A stretch of DNA of 64,000 nt from Circinella minor (GCA_016758965.1 JAEPRB010000164.1:27523-91522), one strand, 5' to 3'; shown: positions 1 through 13,167, counted from the stretch's first letter. The notes: a model not told the origin generated them from the letters alone. Translations and numbers: made by a program.

Positions 1-3000
1 CATTACATTCATTAGAAGCTTTGCTTAATGAAGATGAGATATCGACACGTGGGAATAATGATTCGACAGCATCAGCAGCAGCGTTACCACTGCTACCACT
101 TCCTCCACCACTAGCTGCTTGGCTTTCAGCCTATGGGAAACAAAAAGTGTTTAATTTAGTAAGAATATTCCAGAATATGATGGCAATTAAGAAAAAACAA
201 AAGCACATACAGTTGTCCTAGTTGGTTGAGGTGGATCCATTTGTGCAACCTTATCAAATTCTGCTTCAATGTTTGCCATCAAAGCTGGTGTAACATCTTG
301 AACAAATGACTTGATCTCTAATAATAATAAAAAAAGTAGTTTATTTTTCGTTTTAGCATAATTTCTTCTTCCTGACTAGTATATTATCATTATTCAAGCC
401 AAATAAATAAATAAAAATTACCTGGTCCAATATAAAGTCTTAATGCACCTAAGACTTTGACTGCACTAGTACGTACAGATGCATTGGTATTACTTAATGC
501 AAATTTAAGAAATTCAATCAAGTCACGTACTTGTAAGCCTGCAATACCAAATTCCATGACAGCAGTATGTACCCATGTTAACGAATCAGCTAGTACCTTG
601 GGCGATTTAGCCTTTTTCCAAATAGGATAGGATTGCGAAAATACAAATTGTAATGATGTCTTCTCTGCAAATACAACTAAACATTCACCCGCTGGTTTTT
701 TTAATTTGATATCACCCAATTTTTCGACGAGTACTAATGTAATAATATTATTCATTATAACAAGTATTAGTTGGCCACTCTTTTTTTCCCTTCTTCTATT
801 AAGTCATATCAAATTCTTTCATTCTTCTTCTTTTTACCTTGTACAGCAATAGCGACACATGCCTTTGAAAAATTTGGACATTTTTCAGCCAAAAGTTGCA
901 TTGTTGCAAAAAGTTTTCCCATGACTTGAAAATTCATTTCTTTCCATCCAGGTTTCTTTGAAAAAACTCGAAAAACAATTTCAGGTTCAGTATCTATAGG
1001 TTCCTCCATCTGATCAAAATGACTATAAAGAGATTCCATAGCTGCCAATCGAAGTTTCCATTGACTTTGTTGAAGATCATTCCATATTGCTTCAGGTACA
1101 AATTCTGTTGTTCGTGCTTCAGCATCATCAGCTGAAAATCGATAGCGTACTTCTTCTGGTCCACTAGAAGGTGGTAATTTGGCGGCTCCTGCTTTTTTAG
1201 GTCCACTAGAAGCAGCAGCAGCAGGTTTTGCTTTTGGTTTAGAAGATGACAGTGTTGGTTTTTTAGCCGAGCTTGCACCTGCAAGACGAGCAGGGGGTTT
1301 TCGTTTAGGTGGGCTGACAGGTGGTGCTGCTGTTGACTCATCATCAATGGCCATAGGTTCAGGTTTCGGTTTTGGTTTTGGTGCTACTTTTTTGACAGGT
1401 GCTTTTGCCGCAGGGGCCTATAAATTCACATTGAAGAAAAATACAATTAACATTAGTAAACATTTCAATTTCATAGTTTTACATATATATATTTGTATAT
1501 AACTTATTACTTTTTTAACAGGTGGTGGTGGTTTCTTCGCAACAACTGGTTTCGCCTTCACTTCAGCCTTTTCACAAGCTTCTTTGATTTTTCCCGTTTT
1601 GATATCATCAAGTCCTTCTGTCCAAGGTAATAATGTCTTTTCACCAACGACTTTCATTAATGTACCGAGACCTTCTGCACTTGCTTCTCTTGCACCAGCA
1701 TCGGCATCATCCAATGTTTTTAACATTAATTCGGCAAATGCTTTGTATTCCGATTTGATAGGTGCAATACGTGTTTCTTTTAACCGTCGTGATAATAACT
1801 TTACCGAGTTAGCACGTACTTGAGGGTTTTTGTGTTTAACCGCAGTAGTAATATCTTCAATAATTTCATTCAGGGGTACAGATGCAAATACTGCATTAAG
1901 ACCATTTAAGAGTTGTTCAAGAATAGCTGGTTTACGTTCCTTTAATTTTTCGATCATTGGTAGTGTAACCTGATATTATATATATATATGTTTCGAATAA
2001 TGATTTTTTTAGTACTTTTAATAATAGTAATAATAGTAATAATAATAATAATAGTAGAATTGTTATAATTGTTATTATCTTTATTCATACCACTCCTTTA
2101 TATTTCCCAAAATCTTGACGAAGACCTGTTGCGATACGTTCAATGCAATTTGCCGCTGTTCCAACCAATAAAATGTTCGTATCACTAATACGCTAATATT
2201 CTCCCTTCTAGTTAGTACACTTGTTCTTTGAAAATAAGTTCTCCCCCTTTTTTAACTTAGTCATACTTTTGCCAATGCACCCATTAATTCTGTATAATCG
2301 CTATCTGCTAGCTTTGGTGTGTCTACCACTTTAACTAATGCATCTAATGCTTCTCGTCGTTCTTGCCATTTTTTGGAAGCCTAAAAGATACAAACGATGT
2401 CTCATTAATAACGAGCAACAATAATCCCATTCTATATAATAAAAATATTATATCTCGTATTTGTTACTTACTAGTAACTCAAAAAAGTTTCCAGGTAATT
2501 TACTTGTAATATCCACTGGATCAGCTAGATCATATGGATCAATAGGTTCATCATCCATTGCCTCGCCTCCATCATCTTCTCCATCTACTTCCTCATCTAA
2601 TAATATTAAAGAAGGATTGTTAATACAATCTGAAGACAGAAAAAAAAAAGTAAAAATATTGAATATATATTACCCATATCAGCTTCATTTGCAGCAGCAG
2701 CTTCGGCAGCAGCAGCTTGTTCGGATCGTAATAAACGTTCGGGAGTAGCTTTTTCATTTGGAAGTTTTGAAAAGGCTTCTTCTAAATCTTTTTGTTGAAC
2801 AGGTTTAAGATCTGACAAATATCCATTGATAGCTGCACCCAACCATCGATAAAGTTCTACCGTTAATGCAAACGTCTAATAAAGTTTATGATTTTAATTA
2901 TCATTAGTAGCTCTATAAAATTTCTCTCCCGTTCTTTTTATTTTTTTTTTACAATACATATTATATATGCATATACTTACTTCCGCTCGCACATTTTTAT

Positions 3001-4067
3001 CCGTGTGTCCGAATAATTTTGGTATGATTTTTAAAAGTGATTTAGGATTTACTGTCTTAATACCATATTGTCTATATATATATATATATATGTGTGTGTA
3101 TGTGTTATATTAAAACTTTCTATCCCTTTTTCTTTTTACTTTATACATTCGTTATTTTCTTCTAATATCCAAAAAGCCCAAAACCAAATTTCAAACTTTT
3201 GATAAAACTAACTTTACAAATTCCTTCAAGACAATTACTGTTTGAGTCACCAGTTTTGGTTGCTTAGCATTAATTCCGGGTATGACGAGTTCCTGTAATA
3301 ATAATAAAAATAAAAAGATTATTTCACTTTCTTTATGATTATAATATTAATAATATACTTACCACTACTGGATCAGCTACATCTATCTCTGCATATAATA
3401 AAAGAATATCAATAGCTTTTTGTTTTGTTCCAGCTTTTGTAGCACCGAGACATTTTTCTACAATTGCAGGTACAACAGTTTCACGGGTACTATTATATAT
3501 CGTAAGTTTTTATCTTCTATATGCTTCTTTTTATTTTCTATCTAAACAACTTACTCTCCTCCTCTTCACCTCCCTCTTCCCATTAACCTCTTTCTTTTTT
3601 CTTTTTTCTTTTCTCTTTGTATCTTTGTTCTTTCTTTTTATTGAATAATAAACAACTAAAGAAAGAAAGAAAGAAATCCGCAGCGAAATAAAAAAAAAAG
3701 CTCTTTTTTTTTGTTCTTTCTTACCTTGAGGCATTGGGTGCATTATTTACAAATTCATATATTACGTTAAGACCTGATTCTTGAGCAACAGCATTGGCAT
3801 CTGTTGCGATTTTTTTTAAATAGCTTTCATATGTATAGAAATCTGAATCGTTGTCCGTCTTTCGAAAGAGTGATGTTAATTCTTCATAAGCAGATACACG
3901 TGCTTTCCATAGCTAAAAAAAATAGTGATAGAAATATTTAGTTTCGAATGTTTAGTTCTATTAGTTTAAATGGTTCTTGCATAAAACAGTAATAATGATA
4001 ATAATACCTTGTGTTGTAATCTGTCAGTTACTGGCAGTGATTGAAAGTCTTCACCTCCAGCGTCCAT
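1..4067 (-). CDS. XMAP215/Dis1/Stu2-family microtubule polymerase (TOG-domain protein), 3' part missing
   Basis: Multi-exon gene read leftwards from ATG at 4067; it continues beyond base 1, so the C-terminus is absent. The family adds tubulin dimers to microtubule plus ends and works at spindle poles, kinetochores and cortical microtubules. The spliced product opens with MDAGGEDFQSLPVTDRLQHK followed by HEAT-type helical repeats of TOG1 (exons at about 4067-2600), an acidic linker (about 2690-2540), TOG2 (about 2500-1570), a basic Pro/Lys/Ala/Ser-rich linker (about 1560-1170) and TOG3 (about 1165-200). TOG intra-repeat features such as KAGTKQKAIDILLLYAE and the VRANSVKLL / VRTSAVKVLGALR repeats are visible. 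A Gly/Ser/Ala-rich linker ending in PRVDIS follows at the window edge, typical of the approach to TOG4. At least a dozen short GT-AG introns. Three or more TOG domains favour the long animal/basal-fungal type over the two-TOG yeast Stu2. Confidence 0.9.
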
Positions 4068-4794
4068 TAAACTGAATTATATGTTGTATAATAAAAAAAA
4101 AGGTCCTTCTTCGTTCTTTGATGTAATTAATTATAAAACGTTGGAGGGTGAGGAGGGGGGAATCTTGCCCTGGTATTTATCGGAATACTTTTTTCTTTCC
4201 CTTAAATTAAAAAAAAAGTGTGGCAAGAAGAAATGGAAATCAGGTCCTTTTTTTTTTTCTATAAAAAAAGGAGAATATATGTACAAAAGCAAGGCACAAA
4301 AAAATTCAAAAGCAGGCCCTTTTTTTAAAATAAAAAGCGCGAGAGGGCGCGAACTGATCTAATTAGGCAAAATCTGGGTTAAATCGTGACATCTTGGATA
4401 TATTCGTGTTTCATAGCAATTGATGTCATAATGAATTATAATATATTGTTTTCGGTTTATTCATGTCTTATCCTAATTTATGCTATATTGATACTCAATG
4501 TCTATTATGAATTTATCAATAGTATTTGCCCTTGGTACGTGTAAAACATTCAGTATAGAATGTTTGGATCATTTAATAAAGGTAACCCAACTCATTGTAC
4601 TTTTATTTTTACTTACTATAATATATTATTAACTTCTATTTTGTTTATAATTATTTAAACAGCAAGAATCTTTTCCATAAAGCTGATTGAGAACAATGAA
4701 CATATTGTATAATGAATATATTTAAAAATAAATGCTTCATATAAGTTTTTGTTGGTTGGTATATATATCATATAATTTAATACTTAGCAACTAG

Positions 4795-4825
<31 letters not shown>

Positions 4826-5246
4826 GGTATGTTACGTAGCTCAAATGAAATCCAAGTATGGTAAGAATAATTAGCATAAATATACTGCTTTTTGTCAAGA
4901 TCCACTCATAACTCTATTTCTATCCAACTTCTGGTATAATATAACATCATCTTTTTATATACTTTATTACTGAGTGATACAATCGTCATTCAATAGTATT
5001 AGTTCAAATTAAATATATCAAGATATTGTTATTCGCTACCTAGTCCTGACATCTTATTATTACCAATTATATAAATAATAATCCTTTCACATTTTATCCA
5101 ATGGGATGAATCTTTAAACCAACAGAAGCAGAACCTATAAGTTTTTTTTCCATTTCTTTACAGACAAACCTAGTCCAGTTGTTCTCGGTTTATTAAATGT
5201 TTTTATTAAATGTTTTGTGTTTTGCTGTGTATATGGAAAAAAAAAT
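4068..5246. other. Intergenic, AT-rich, no gene seen
   Basis: Spacer between the start of the TOG gene and the 3' end of the complex I subunit gene, both on the minus strand, so it should hold the TOG promoter. It contains poly-A/T runs and an (AT)n tract near 4799-4825. The only open frame of any length (4081-4362, plus) is Lys/Phe-rich low-complexity sequence with no recognisable domain. Confidence 0.6.
4799..4825. repeat. (AT)n microsatellite
   Basis: Uninterrupted alternating A and T for about 27 bases in intergenic DNA. Confidence 0.9.
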
Positions 5247-6329
5247 CTAGACGGTAGTATAGTTTCTCATAGGGAAATCGGCTAATAAATAGAATATATT
5301 TCAATGTTAATAATAATAATAGAATTAGTTTTCCAACTTCTCATTGTTAGAATTTCCATTAGTAAATTAATAAATATAAAGTGTAACTTACGACCAGGAT
5401 GGATAAAGTCTTCGGATTCAGCCCACTTGAGTTGACGACCCCATGTAGGAGTAGGAGCCAATTTTTCTTGATTATACAACTTCTTGGTGTTCAAAACCTC
5501 AACGAGAGGCTTTGATTCAGCTACCTTGGCAGGAGCTTGTTCTTCAGAACCAGCTGGAGGAAGGCTATATATATATATATATATATATTGGTTAATAGCT
5601 CTATTTATATATTATGTAATCCATTCGACTTTCTTAATTATTATTATTTTTCTTTTACCTAGCTTGAGCAGAAGCACCTTCAAGCAAACCAGCAACCTTG
5701 GATTGAGTGTAGACAGCTAAACGAGGATAGTTACGACGAACATCACGTTGGAAATAGTAGTTATTGGCGACGTTGGATGCGTGTGTGGTAGGCTCAGTAT
5801 ATTTTTCTGGTCGAGAACTATAAAAATATAACGCGTATGGTTCATTGTTGGTATATTACTTTTATTCACAGGTCGACTTTTTTTCTTTATTTTTCGTGTA
5901 TGTGTACAATATATAATCATGATCGATCGTTCTTTTTTTTATATATATCTTCGTAAATATAATAATTCATGTTGCTTACCCGGGAGCTGGTGTACGGAAT
6001 TTGCCAACGGCAGGCATACCGTCAGTTGACAATGGGTTCTATAAAATTAGAATATATAACACCATCAATTACCAACCCATTCTAGCATTGTATCTGTGTA
6101 TATATGAAAATAGAAAAATCATTTACCACCGAGAAATATTTCTTCACCCAGGACCAGGTCTTTGTATTCCACGACATTTTATATAGAACTAAAGGTATCG
6201 ATAAAGATCAATTAATCTCTAATGAGCGAAAAAAAAAGTTGTCTAAACTATTATTACCTTTTTGTCTTGTTTCACCAATAGAGCACGATAGCCGGTACAA
6301 TTCAATAAAAAACAATCTGAAAAATTCAT
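5247..6329 (-). CDS. Mitochondrial complex I accessory subunit, NDUFA7/B14.5a (NUZM) type
   Basis: Five exons: 6329-6258, 6038-5980, 5817-5659, 5564-5392 and 5281-5247, joining to 165 residues. The family is a supernumerary subunit of NADH:ubiquinone oxidoreductase on the matrix arm near the quinone site (NDUFA7 in animals, NUZM in Yarrowia, 21.3a in Neurospora). Visible support: the NPLSTDGMPAVGKFRTPAPGS segment, which matches the fungal 'N-x-P-x-F/YR-x-P-x-PGS' block, then SNVANNYYFQRDVRR, which parallels human SNNYYCTRDGRR, then an Ala/Pro/Glu stretch and a Trp-containing C-terminus ending in DFPMRNYTTV. The start at 6329 was chosen because it is in frame with exon 2 and gives the hydrophobic MNFSDCFLLNCTGYRALLVK; a stop lies just upstream in another frame. 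Exon phases are consistent throughout. Assignment comes from motif memory, so the family call is good but not certain. Confidence 0.75.
5569..5590. repeat. (AT)n tract inside an intron
   Basis: Alternating A/T run within the fourth-exon-proximal intron of the complex I subunit gene, near its acceptor site. Confidence 0.75.
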
Positions 6330-7981
6330 CCAACGTCATCAAACGAGAATGATCGGGGGTTTAAATCTTTTTTTTTTTGGACTTTTTGCCATAGCAAGTC
6401 GATTGTTGTCAGTTAATATTGTTATCTTTTACTATTATGATGATGCGCTTTAATAATATATAATTAAATGCTAGTACTTATAAAAGTTTTTGAAAAAATA
6501 TTTTCTTTTTTCATCAATTTTATGATCATCGTATATTCTTTTATGTTTTTTTTTTATATTGACACTACTCGCTAAAGTATGTCATTTTAGACCATTTTCT
6601 TCGTTTACAACTATCCAAAGTATTAACTTTAATATGGTCATGTACCTTTCTCCCCCACCCCTTTTTTTTGTGAATGTAATATTCAAAATTTCTGACTTTC
6701 ATTATTATTATACCATTATGTAATAGTATCATTGAATCTAATAGTGAGTCAAATATTGGTAAGGTAGATAGAATATGTATTCTTCTATTCTAAATAAGCA
6801 GCGTATTCATAGAAATTACTTTTTTTCTTAATCACGCTATCATCTAGATATCATACGCCATATTTATTACTATGTTGTTATTATAAAGTGGCTAGATTTC
6901 TTAGGCTCAACCACAGAATCTTTTTTTTTATATCGACGCGGTTTGAATTGATATATAAAAATGCGCATAAAGAAGTAGTTGCTATCTTCATGACACATGT
7001 TCCTATACCATTGATAAATAGAGTATCCGAGTTGCCAGATAAAATTACTAATTCATAAAATATCATTATTTTTAAAGAGAAATGATTTGAACAGTATTAT
7101 TTCTTGGTTTAAAAATGTCCCACTTAACTCAAAATGAGTACCATTCTTTAATGAATGTCAAAAACTAAAAACTTTTAATCATTTTATTATTGTTTTAATA
7201 AAAAAATTTACACTTTATCTCCCAATGCATCGTCATTGATCATTGTTGAAAAAGGTAAACCGAAAATTCATTTTTTCATTAAAGATTCGTCATTTTGAGG
7301 GATTGTGGTAACATATATAAATTATTCACCATCATTAGTAACACAGAGTGCGTGAGAAAAATAGTGCCTTTTTTTTATCCATTATATATCTCTTTTGAAA
7401 TCTTCTCAGTTCGATCTCTTTAAATCACGATAACGACTTTCTTTCTTTCTAACTGTAATACGAATTGTTATTGTATAATATAATTGATCAAATAATAATA
7501 AAAAGAAGCGACAAGTTGCCAGAAAGGTGCTGTCTTGCTTATTGTTCCCATCTGAAAGAAATATATTGATATATAGAAAAGAAGTGTCTATAATTAATTC
7601 AAAACATATATAGCTTGTCCAGTATAAATGATTGATATGAATTTTTTATGATTTTGTTTTTGTATCAAAAGATCGGAAAAAAGAAAGACAAAAGAGAGGG
7701 CGCGGGAGCGGGGAGCTTAAGGATGAAGACCGAGTGTTACTTTAGCAAATGTTTCTGATCTATTCGCTTTTGAACCACCGCGAAGTGTAAAAAAGGAATA
7801 TCTTCTTGGATTAAATAAGATTTTGTTTTCACTCTTCTTCCTCTTCTTTACAACAGCCATTTGTTTTTGCCTATTATAGAAAAAAAAGAACGATAGATTC
7901 CTACCCATCTTTTTGAGTTTTTTTTAAAGTGGCATTTATTATTATTGCTATACAAAGAGAGTAAAAAAGAAGTGTTATAAT
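6330..7981. other. Intergenic between divergent genes
   Basis: Divergent spacer between the complex I subunit (minus) and the first MFS transporter (plus); it should hold both promoters. Very AT-rich with several T runs. A small minus-strand open frame (7717-7872) is listed separately; nothing else recognisable. Confidence 0.55.
7717..7872 (-). other. Small basic open frame, unidentified, possibly not a gene
   Basis: Minus-strand frame, starting at an internal Met after a plausible splice acceptor (TATAATAG just upstream), of about 47 residues: MAVVKKRKKSENK... with a second basic patch RRYSFF and ending TLGLHP. The residue mix looks more like coding sequence than the low-complexity noise around it, and could be the last exon of a small gene or a remnant. 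No upstream exon could be assigned, and the frame lies only about 110 bases upstream of the MFS start on the opposite strand. I do not recognise it. Confidence 0.15.
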
Positions 7982-9949
7982 ATGTCAAATCAATCTCCTA
8001 TTAAGCATGTGGTAATATCTCGATTCACTATTCGGCCCCCTGTCGAAAATGATCCAAGGTTATTATCAAGTCGAACAAAAGCTTTGATTATTGTAATTTT
8101 AGCTATGTGTGCAGCAAGTTCTGGATTTTCTAGCACAATCTATTTTCCTGGTAAATAGTCTTTTCCTTTATTTTTTAAGGACTTGGAGATCAAAAGTAAT
8201 GATAATCTTTATTTATGCTAAATATTTCCCAAAAATAGGTATCCCCGATATTACTGTCGATCTTAATGCACCACCTATCGCAACAACATTAACGGCCGCT
8301 TTATTTATTTTATTTATGGGTATTGCACCTGTTTTTTGGGCTTCATTTTCGGATTATTATCGGATACGTCGATTTTTATTTATCTTGTCAATGGCGATCT
8401 TTGGTTTAGCTTCATTAGGTGCTGCTCTTGTGACTAATATTTGGGGTTTAGTCGTTTTGAGATGTGTTCAAGCATTAGGTGCATCTTGTGGTCAAAGTGT
8501 GGGTGCTGGCGTTATTGCTGATTGCTATCCTATTGAACGACGTGGTGCTGCTTTTGGAAAATATTTCTTTGGTGTCTTTTTTGGTCCTTTGATTGGTAAG
8601 ATATATACTTATTTCATTGAAAAAAGAAAGCTACAGCTTTTTTAAAAATATATATATATAATTTTTAATATATCTAGGTCCCATCCTCGGTGGTTTTTTG
8701 ATTATGAGTGATTTGAAATGGAGAGCAACCTTTTTGTTTTGTTTCGCCTTTGCTTTTACAGTCGTTTTATTAATCACTTTCACTTATCCAGAAACTTATC
8801 GTGAAAATGAAAAATGGGATACTAGTTTACCTATCACAACAACATCAGACTCTTATAAAAATGAAAAACAACAACAGACAGCCACCAAAAATAACAACGA
8901 TAATGGTTCGGAAAGTACACGTATTTCACTTGAACAAGAACCCGATAATGTATCAACCAATTCAAAACAAAGTCGTACAATTGCTGCTTCATCGAATATT
9001 GATCCTGCTTTCAGCAAAAATAACAATGATAACAATAACGAAGATGCCATCGAAATCAAAAAGAAAAAGACATTAAATCCTATTAAACCCTTTTTGTATC
9101 TTCGTCATCCACATGTCTTGCTTGCTTCCTTGGTTACAGCTGTAGCCTTTGGTTCTATGTTTGCTGTAAGCATCTTAAAAAATCAATTTGTAAAGAATTT
9201 ATATTATGGCTATTTTATATGAGGATATATACTTACAATAATATTTTTATTTATTTATTTTGCATACAGGTAGAGACTATTATTCCTGATTTATTCGAAA
9301 GCAATTATGGGTTTGTTCCATGGCAAACAGGTAATAGAAGGGAGGAATCTTAGGGAAAAAAAAAGAACATCAAAGAATAGCAAGAAGAAAAAAAACAGCT
9401 TATATAAATCAATTTTATCCCGATTATATATGTTTAGGTCTCAGTTACCTAGGTGCTGGTGTGGGTAATTTATGTGGTGCATTCATTAACACTTTTCTAA
9501 GTGATCGACTTTTACTTCGTGCTCGTGCCAAACGAGGTGGTCATGCTTTAGTAGAGGATCGTATTGGTATCAACGTGTGGCCATGTGGATTCATTTTGAT
9601 GCCATTTGGTCTTTTATTGTTTGGTTGGGGAATTGGTACCGGAATGAGTTATTGGACCGGTATTATTGGTTTTGGTATTCAGAATTTCGGGATGAATCAA
9701 ATAATGACAGCCTTATCTGCTTATCTAGTCGATAGTGCACCAGGTATTGGTGCTTCATTTACAGCAGCAGCCAATTTTCTTAGAATGATCACAGCTTGTG
9801 CTCTTACATTGGCTGCTAATCCAATGGTTAAAGCTATTGGTCCAGGGTATACTTGTGTCTTTTTAGCTGCATTAACATATATTTCCATGGGACTGTTAGT
9901 TATTCTCAAGATATATGGTGGTCGAATGCGACGTTATTCCGGTTATTAA
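7982..9949 (+). CDS. MFS transporter, DHA1-like drug:H+ antiporter family (copy 1)
   Basis: Five exons: 7982-8150, 8239-8595, 8678-9165, 9270-9330 and 9438-9949, joining to 528 residues. It should be a 12-helix plasma- or vacuolar-membrane carrier exporting small organic molecules by proton antiport; the substrate cannot be read from sequence. The start MSNQSPIKHV precedes a cytosolic leader (RPPVENDPRLLSSRTKAL), TM1 (IIVILAMCAASSGFSSTIYFPG), a motif-A-like FSDYYRIRRFLF loop between TM2 and TM3, and the TM4-5 block RCVQALGASCGQSVGAGVIADC. A long, Asn/Gln/Ser-rich central loop (about 8800-9060) separates the six-helix halves. Its paralogue lies tail to tail at 11063-13167. Exon 2 here corresponds to two exons in that copy with the same total length (357 nt). 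Confidence 0.9.
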
Positions 9950-11062
9950 CAAAAAAAAATGAATGCACTTTTCAGAAGTAAAAAAAGAGAAAACAAAGAT
10001 TACGGAACTCTTTCCTCTGGACATATCATATCAATCTTCTTATCCGTTCCTCTTGTATTTTATTATGTTTCTAATTACACACTTATATATATACATACAT
10101 ATAGATTTTTATTGCATCTTCTCATTATTTTTAAAAAATATTATACCTCACCTACTTTTACCTATTGTAGTTATTACTCGTAATTTTGTAACCTTTATTC
10201 ATTTACTGACGGATATATATATATAGAGAGAGACCAATAAATATTTTTCTTTTGATGTCTTTCTAATATATACGCTTTTTTTGTATCTATGGGTAATTAT
10301 AATACAGGAAAGTCTGCGATTCAATTGCTAGATATATGTAAAGAGAAAAGAAAATAGCTAAAGCCCCCATAGTATATGCAAATTATATGACAGTGTCATC
10401 GACAACATACAAAAATGTGTGCAAACTGTTATTATTTTCATATGGATCCTGTAATTTAGGAGGTGGCCTACTTATGAAAAACCAAACGTCGTGACGAGCA
10501 ACATTTCGATCTTTGGTCTTTATTTGCGTGTAAAATTGCTATTCGTTTCGGTTCTTGTTTTTGTTTTCCTTTACCGGAAACATGTTCTAATAACAAACGA
10601 TTTGATAATAATATAGTAGAAAAACTTAATCCCATTGAACTATTCCTGGTGCTTAGAGACACGTTTGTATTTTTTTTTTTGGCATCGTTGAAGATATCAG
10701 GGGTTTATCTGAACCAATGTATGTCGTATAGGTAAGTTCAATAACTGTTTTTTTCTTACCAATGCGTCATAATTTGATGTCCTTTTTTAATACATAAAGA
10801 ATTACGCTTTCACTTTATTAAACTCATTATGATTTTGTTGCTTGGCAAACTGGCAAGAACTAAATTATGTCCTTACAGGAGTAATTAACTAAAATATATT
10901 TAATACATGTACAAAGGATATCACATTTTTAAGATGTGATAGAAATAAAGTAGTGCCAAATGTACAAATTACATACTGTCCACTGGAGGACTAATGAGGA
11001 TGATGTATAGTAAACAAAAAAAGAGAATTGGAAAAGAAAAATAAATATAAAAACAGAGGAAA
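9950..11062. other. Convergent spacer between the two MFS genes
   Basis: Lies between the 3' ends of the paralogous transporters and should hold both polyadenylation regions. It includes an unassigned minus-strand frame (10468-10662), listed separately. The rest is AT-rich with no recognisable element. Confidence 0.55.
10468..10662 (-). other. Unidentified open frame with coding-like composition, possible gene remnant
   Basis: Minus-strand frame of 64 residues beginning MSLSTRNSSMGLSFSTILL and continuing with a Lys/Gln/Glu-rich stretch, then a Cys/Arg/Lys-rich tail ending RRLVFHK. It ends at an ordinary stop, and the sequence is not low-complexity, unlike the surrounding spacer. It may be the last exon of a small or broken gene between the transporters. 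No upstream exons or known domain were found. I do not assign a function. Confidence 0.2.
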
Positions 11063-13167
11063 TTATATATGTTGTTTGAGTTCATTTTTTTGTTGATAGC
11101 CAGACCAATAACGGAATTGACCACCAAATATTTTAAGAATAATTAATAATATCATAGCTATAACAGTTAACCCAGTTAAAAAAACACAAGTAAGACCAGG
11201 TCCTATAGCATCTACCAAAGGATTTGATGCAATAGTCTATAATAAATTGAAATAAACAATATTAACTAATTCATTTCCGAATTTTTTCTTCTTTTAGTTG
11301 TTACTAACCAAAATACACGCCATAATCATTCTTGCAAAATTCGCACATGCTGTAAAAGAAGCGCCAATGTTAGGAGCACTGTCGACTAGATAGGCAGATA
11401 ATGATGTGACAGTTTGATTCATGGCAAAGTTCACCAAACCAAAACCAACAATACCTGCCCAAAAACTCATCTTTTTATCAAGACTCCATCCAAATAATAA
11501 TAAACCAAATGGCATAAAAACGAAAAGACTAGGCCAAACGTTAATCCCAATACGATCCTCAACTGATGCACGACCTCCTCGTTTGGCACGTGCACGTAGA
11601 AGAAGATGATCTGATAAAAATGTATTTATTACAGCACCAAAGATGTTTCCTACCCCTCCTCCCAAGTAACTTAGACCTATTTGAAAAGAAAAAAAAAGTT
11701 AATTTCTGTCCTCCTATTCAACTTTTTTTTTGAAGCGGGTATAGGTTACTATTTAATTTACCAATTTGCCACGAACTAAACCCGTAGATCCTTTCGAAAA
11801 GAATAGGAAGAATTGTTTCTAGCTTTTTTTTTTGAAATGCGTAAAAAAAGTTAATAGACATATTGATTTTTATGTATGTTTTTTTTTCGAGTAATAAAAA
11901 TATATTTATAGAGATGTGAGTGATAGTTACAACAAACATTGAACCAAATACAAAAGCCACGATCAAAGACGCGAGCAAAACATGTGGATGACGGAAATAT
12001 TGAAAAGGTTTGATAGGATTGAATGTCTTTTTCTTTCTAGCACCATTACTCTTAGGTGTCGATGATGGAGTTGTTATAGCAATACTTTGACTTTGGGCTG
12101 AATGTACATATTGATCTTCTTCCATTGGAATCTGTATGGCAAGGTCTAAATATTGATCGTTGTTACTCTTAGTCTTTTCACTATTAACATCCATTGTTCC
12201 TGTTTCTAAAACAGTATCCCATTTTTCATTATCACGGTAAGTTTCTGGGTATGTAAATAAGATCAATACAAGTACAGTACAAGAAAAGGCGAGACAAAAC
12301 CAAAAAGCAGTACGCCAAGTTAAGTTACTCATAATCAAAAAACCTCCAAGAATAGGTCCTAGATAACATTTTGATGGATAGACTTTCAATATTAAACCTA
12401 TTATATCACATATGTCATATGTTACCCTATTCGACAAATTTATAACTTTACCAAGCACTGGACCAAAAAAGACACCAAAGAAATATTTTCCAAAAGCAGC
12501 ACCTCGACGTTCAATCGGGTAACAATCCGCGATAATACCAGCACCGACAGACTATATATTTTTCTTTCCTTTTTTAGATTTTTTTTTCATTTGTCAAACC
12601 TATTAAGTGATCATATGAAAAGGTATAAAAAGATATAAAAAAAGATTACCTGACCACATGAAGCACCAGATGCTTGAACACATCGTAAAATAACTAAACC
12701 CCAAATGTTATTTACAAGCGCTGAGCCAAGTGATGCAAGGCCGAAGATGACCATTGATAAGATTAATAAAAAGCGACGTATCCGATAGTAATCCGATAAT
12801 GCTGCCCAGACAACAGGGGTTAAACCCATAAATAGAATAAATAAAGCGGCTGTCAGCGTTGTTGCGATCGGTGTGGAATTTAGCTCTAATGTAATTTCAG
12901 GGATACCTGCCGTTTTCATTTTGCACTTTTAGTAATATATTTATCTGGCGTATGTATATAACTCATGACAATAATGTTATTATAGTTATTATTATGTTTA
13001 CCAGGGAAATAAATTGTACTAGAAAATCCAGAACTAGCCGCACACATGGCAAGAATAACTATGACTAAGTATTTTGTTCGACTTGAGAATAATCGTGGAT
13101 CACCGTCAACAGGAGGTCGAATAGAAAGTCGAGATTTGAACAGTTGTTTTAATTGAGAAAGTGTCAT
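11063..13167 (-). CDS. MFS transporter, DHA1-like drug:H+ antiporter family (copy 2)
   Basis: Seven exons: 13167-13002, 12906-12650, 12551-12452, 12358-11931, 11822-11762, 11676-11309 and 11236-11063, joining to 517 residues. Clear paralogue of the gene at 7982: same leader (SIRPPVDGDPRLFSSRTKYL), same TM1 (AMCAASSGFSSTIYFPG), same SDYYRIRRFLLILSM loop, same RCVQASGASCGQ and GPILGGFLIMSNLTWR blocks. The central hydrophilic loop is about 20 residues shorter and the C-terminus ten residues longer (ending NELKQHI). It carries two introns that copy 1 lacks, one after the GASCGQ codons (12649-12552) and one in TM11 (11308-11237); exon lengths on either side otherwise match. Predicted role as for copy 1: proton-coupled export of small molecules, substrate unknown. 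Confidence 0.9.

Noticed and set aside
1..221. Plus-strand frame at the left edge with a Leu/Pro/Ala-rich stretch
   Set aside because: It is the antisense of the TOG-protein exon that reads AESQAASGGGSG and PRVDIS.
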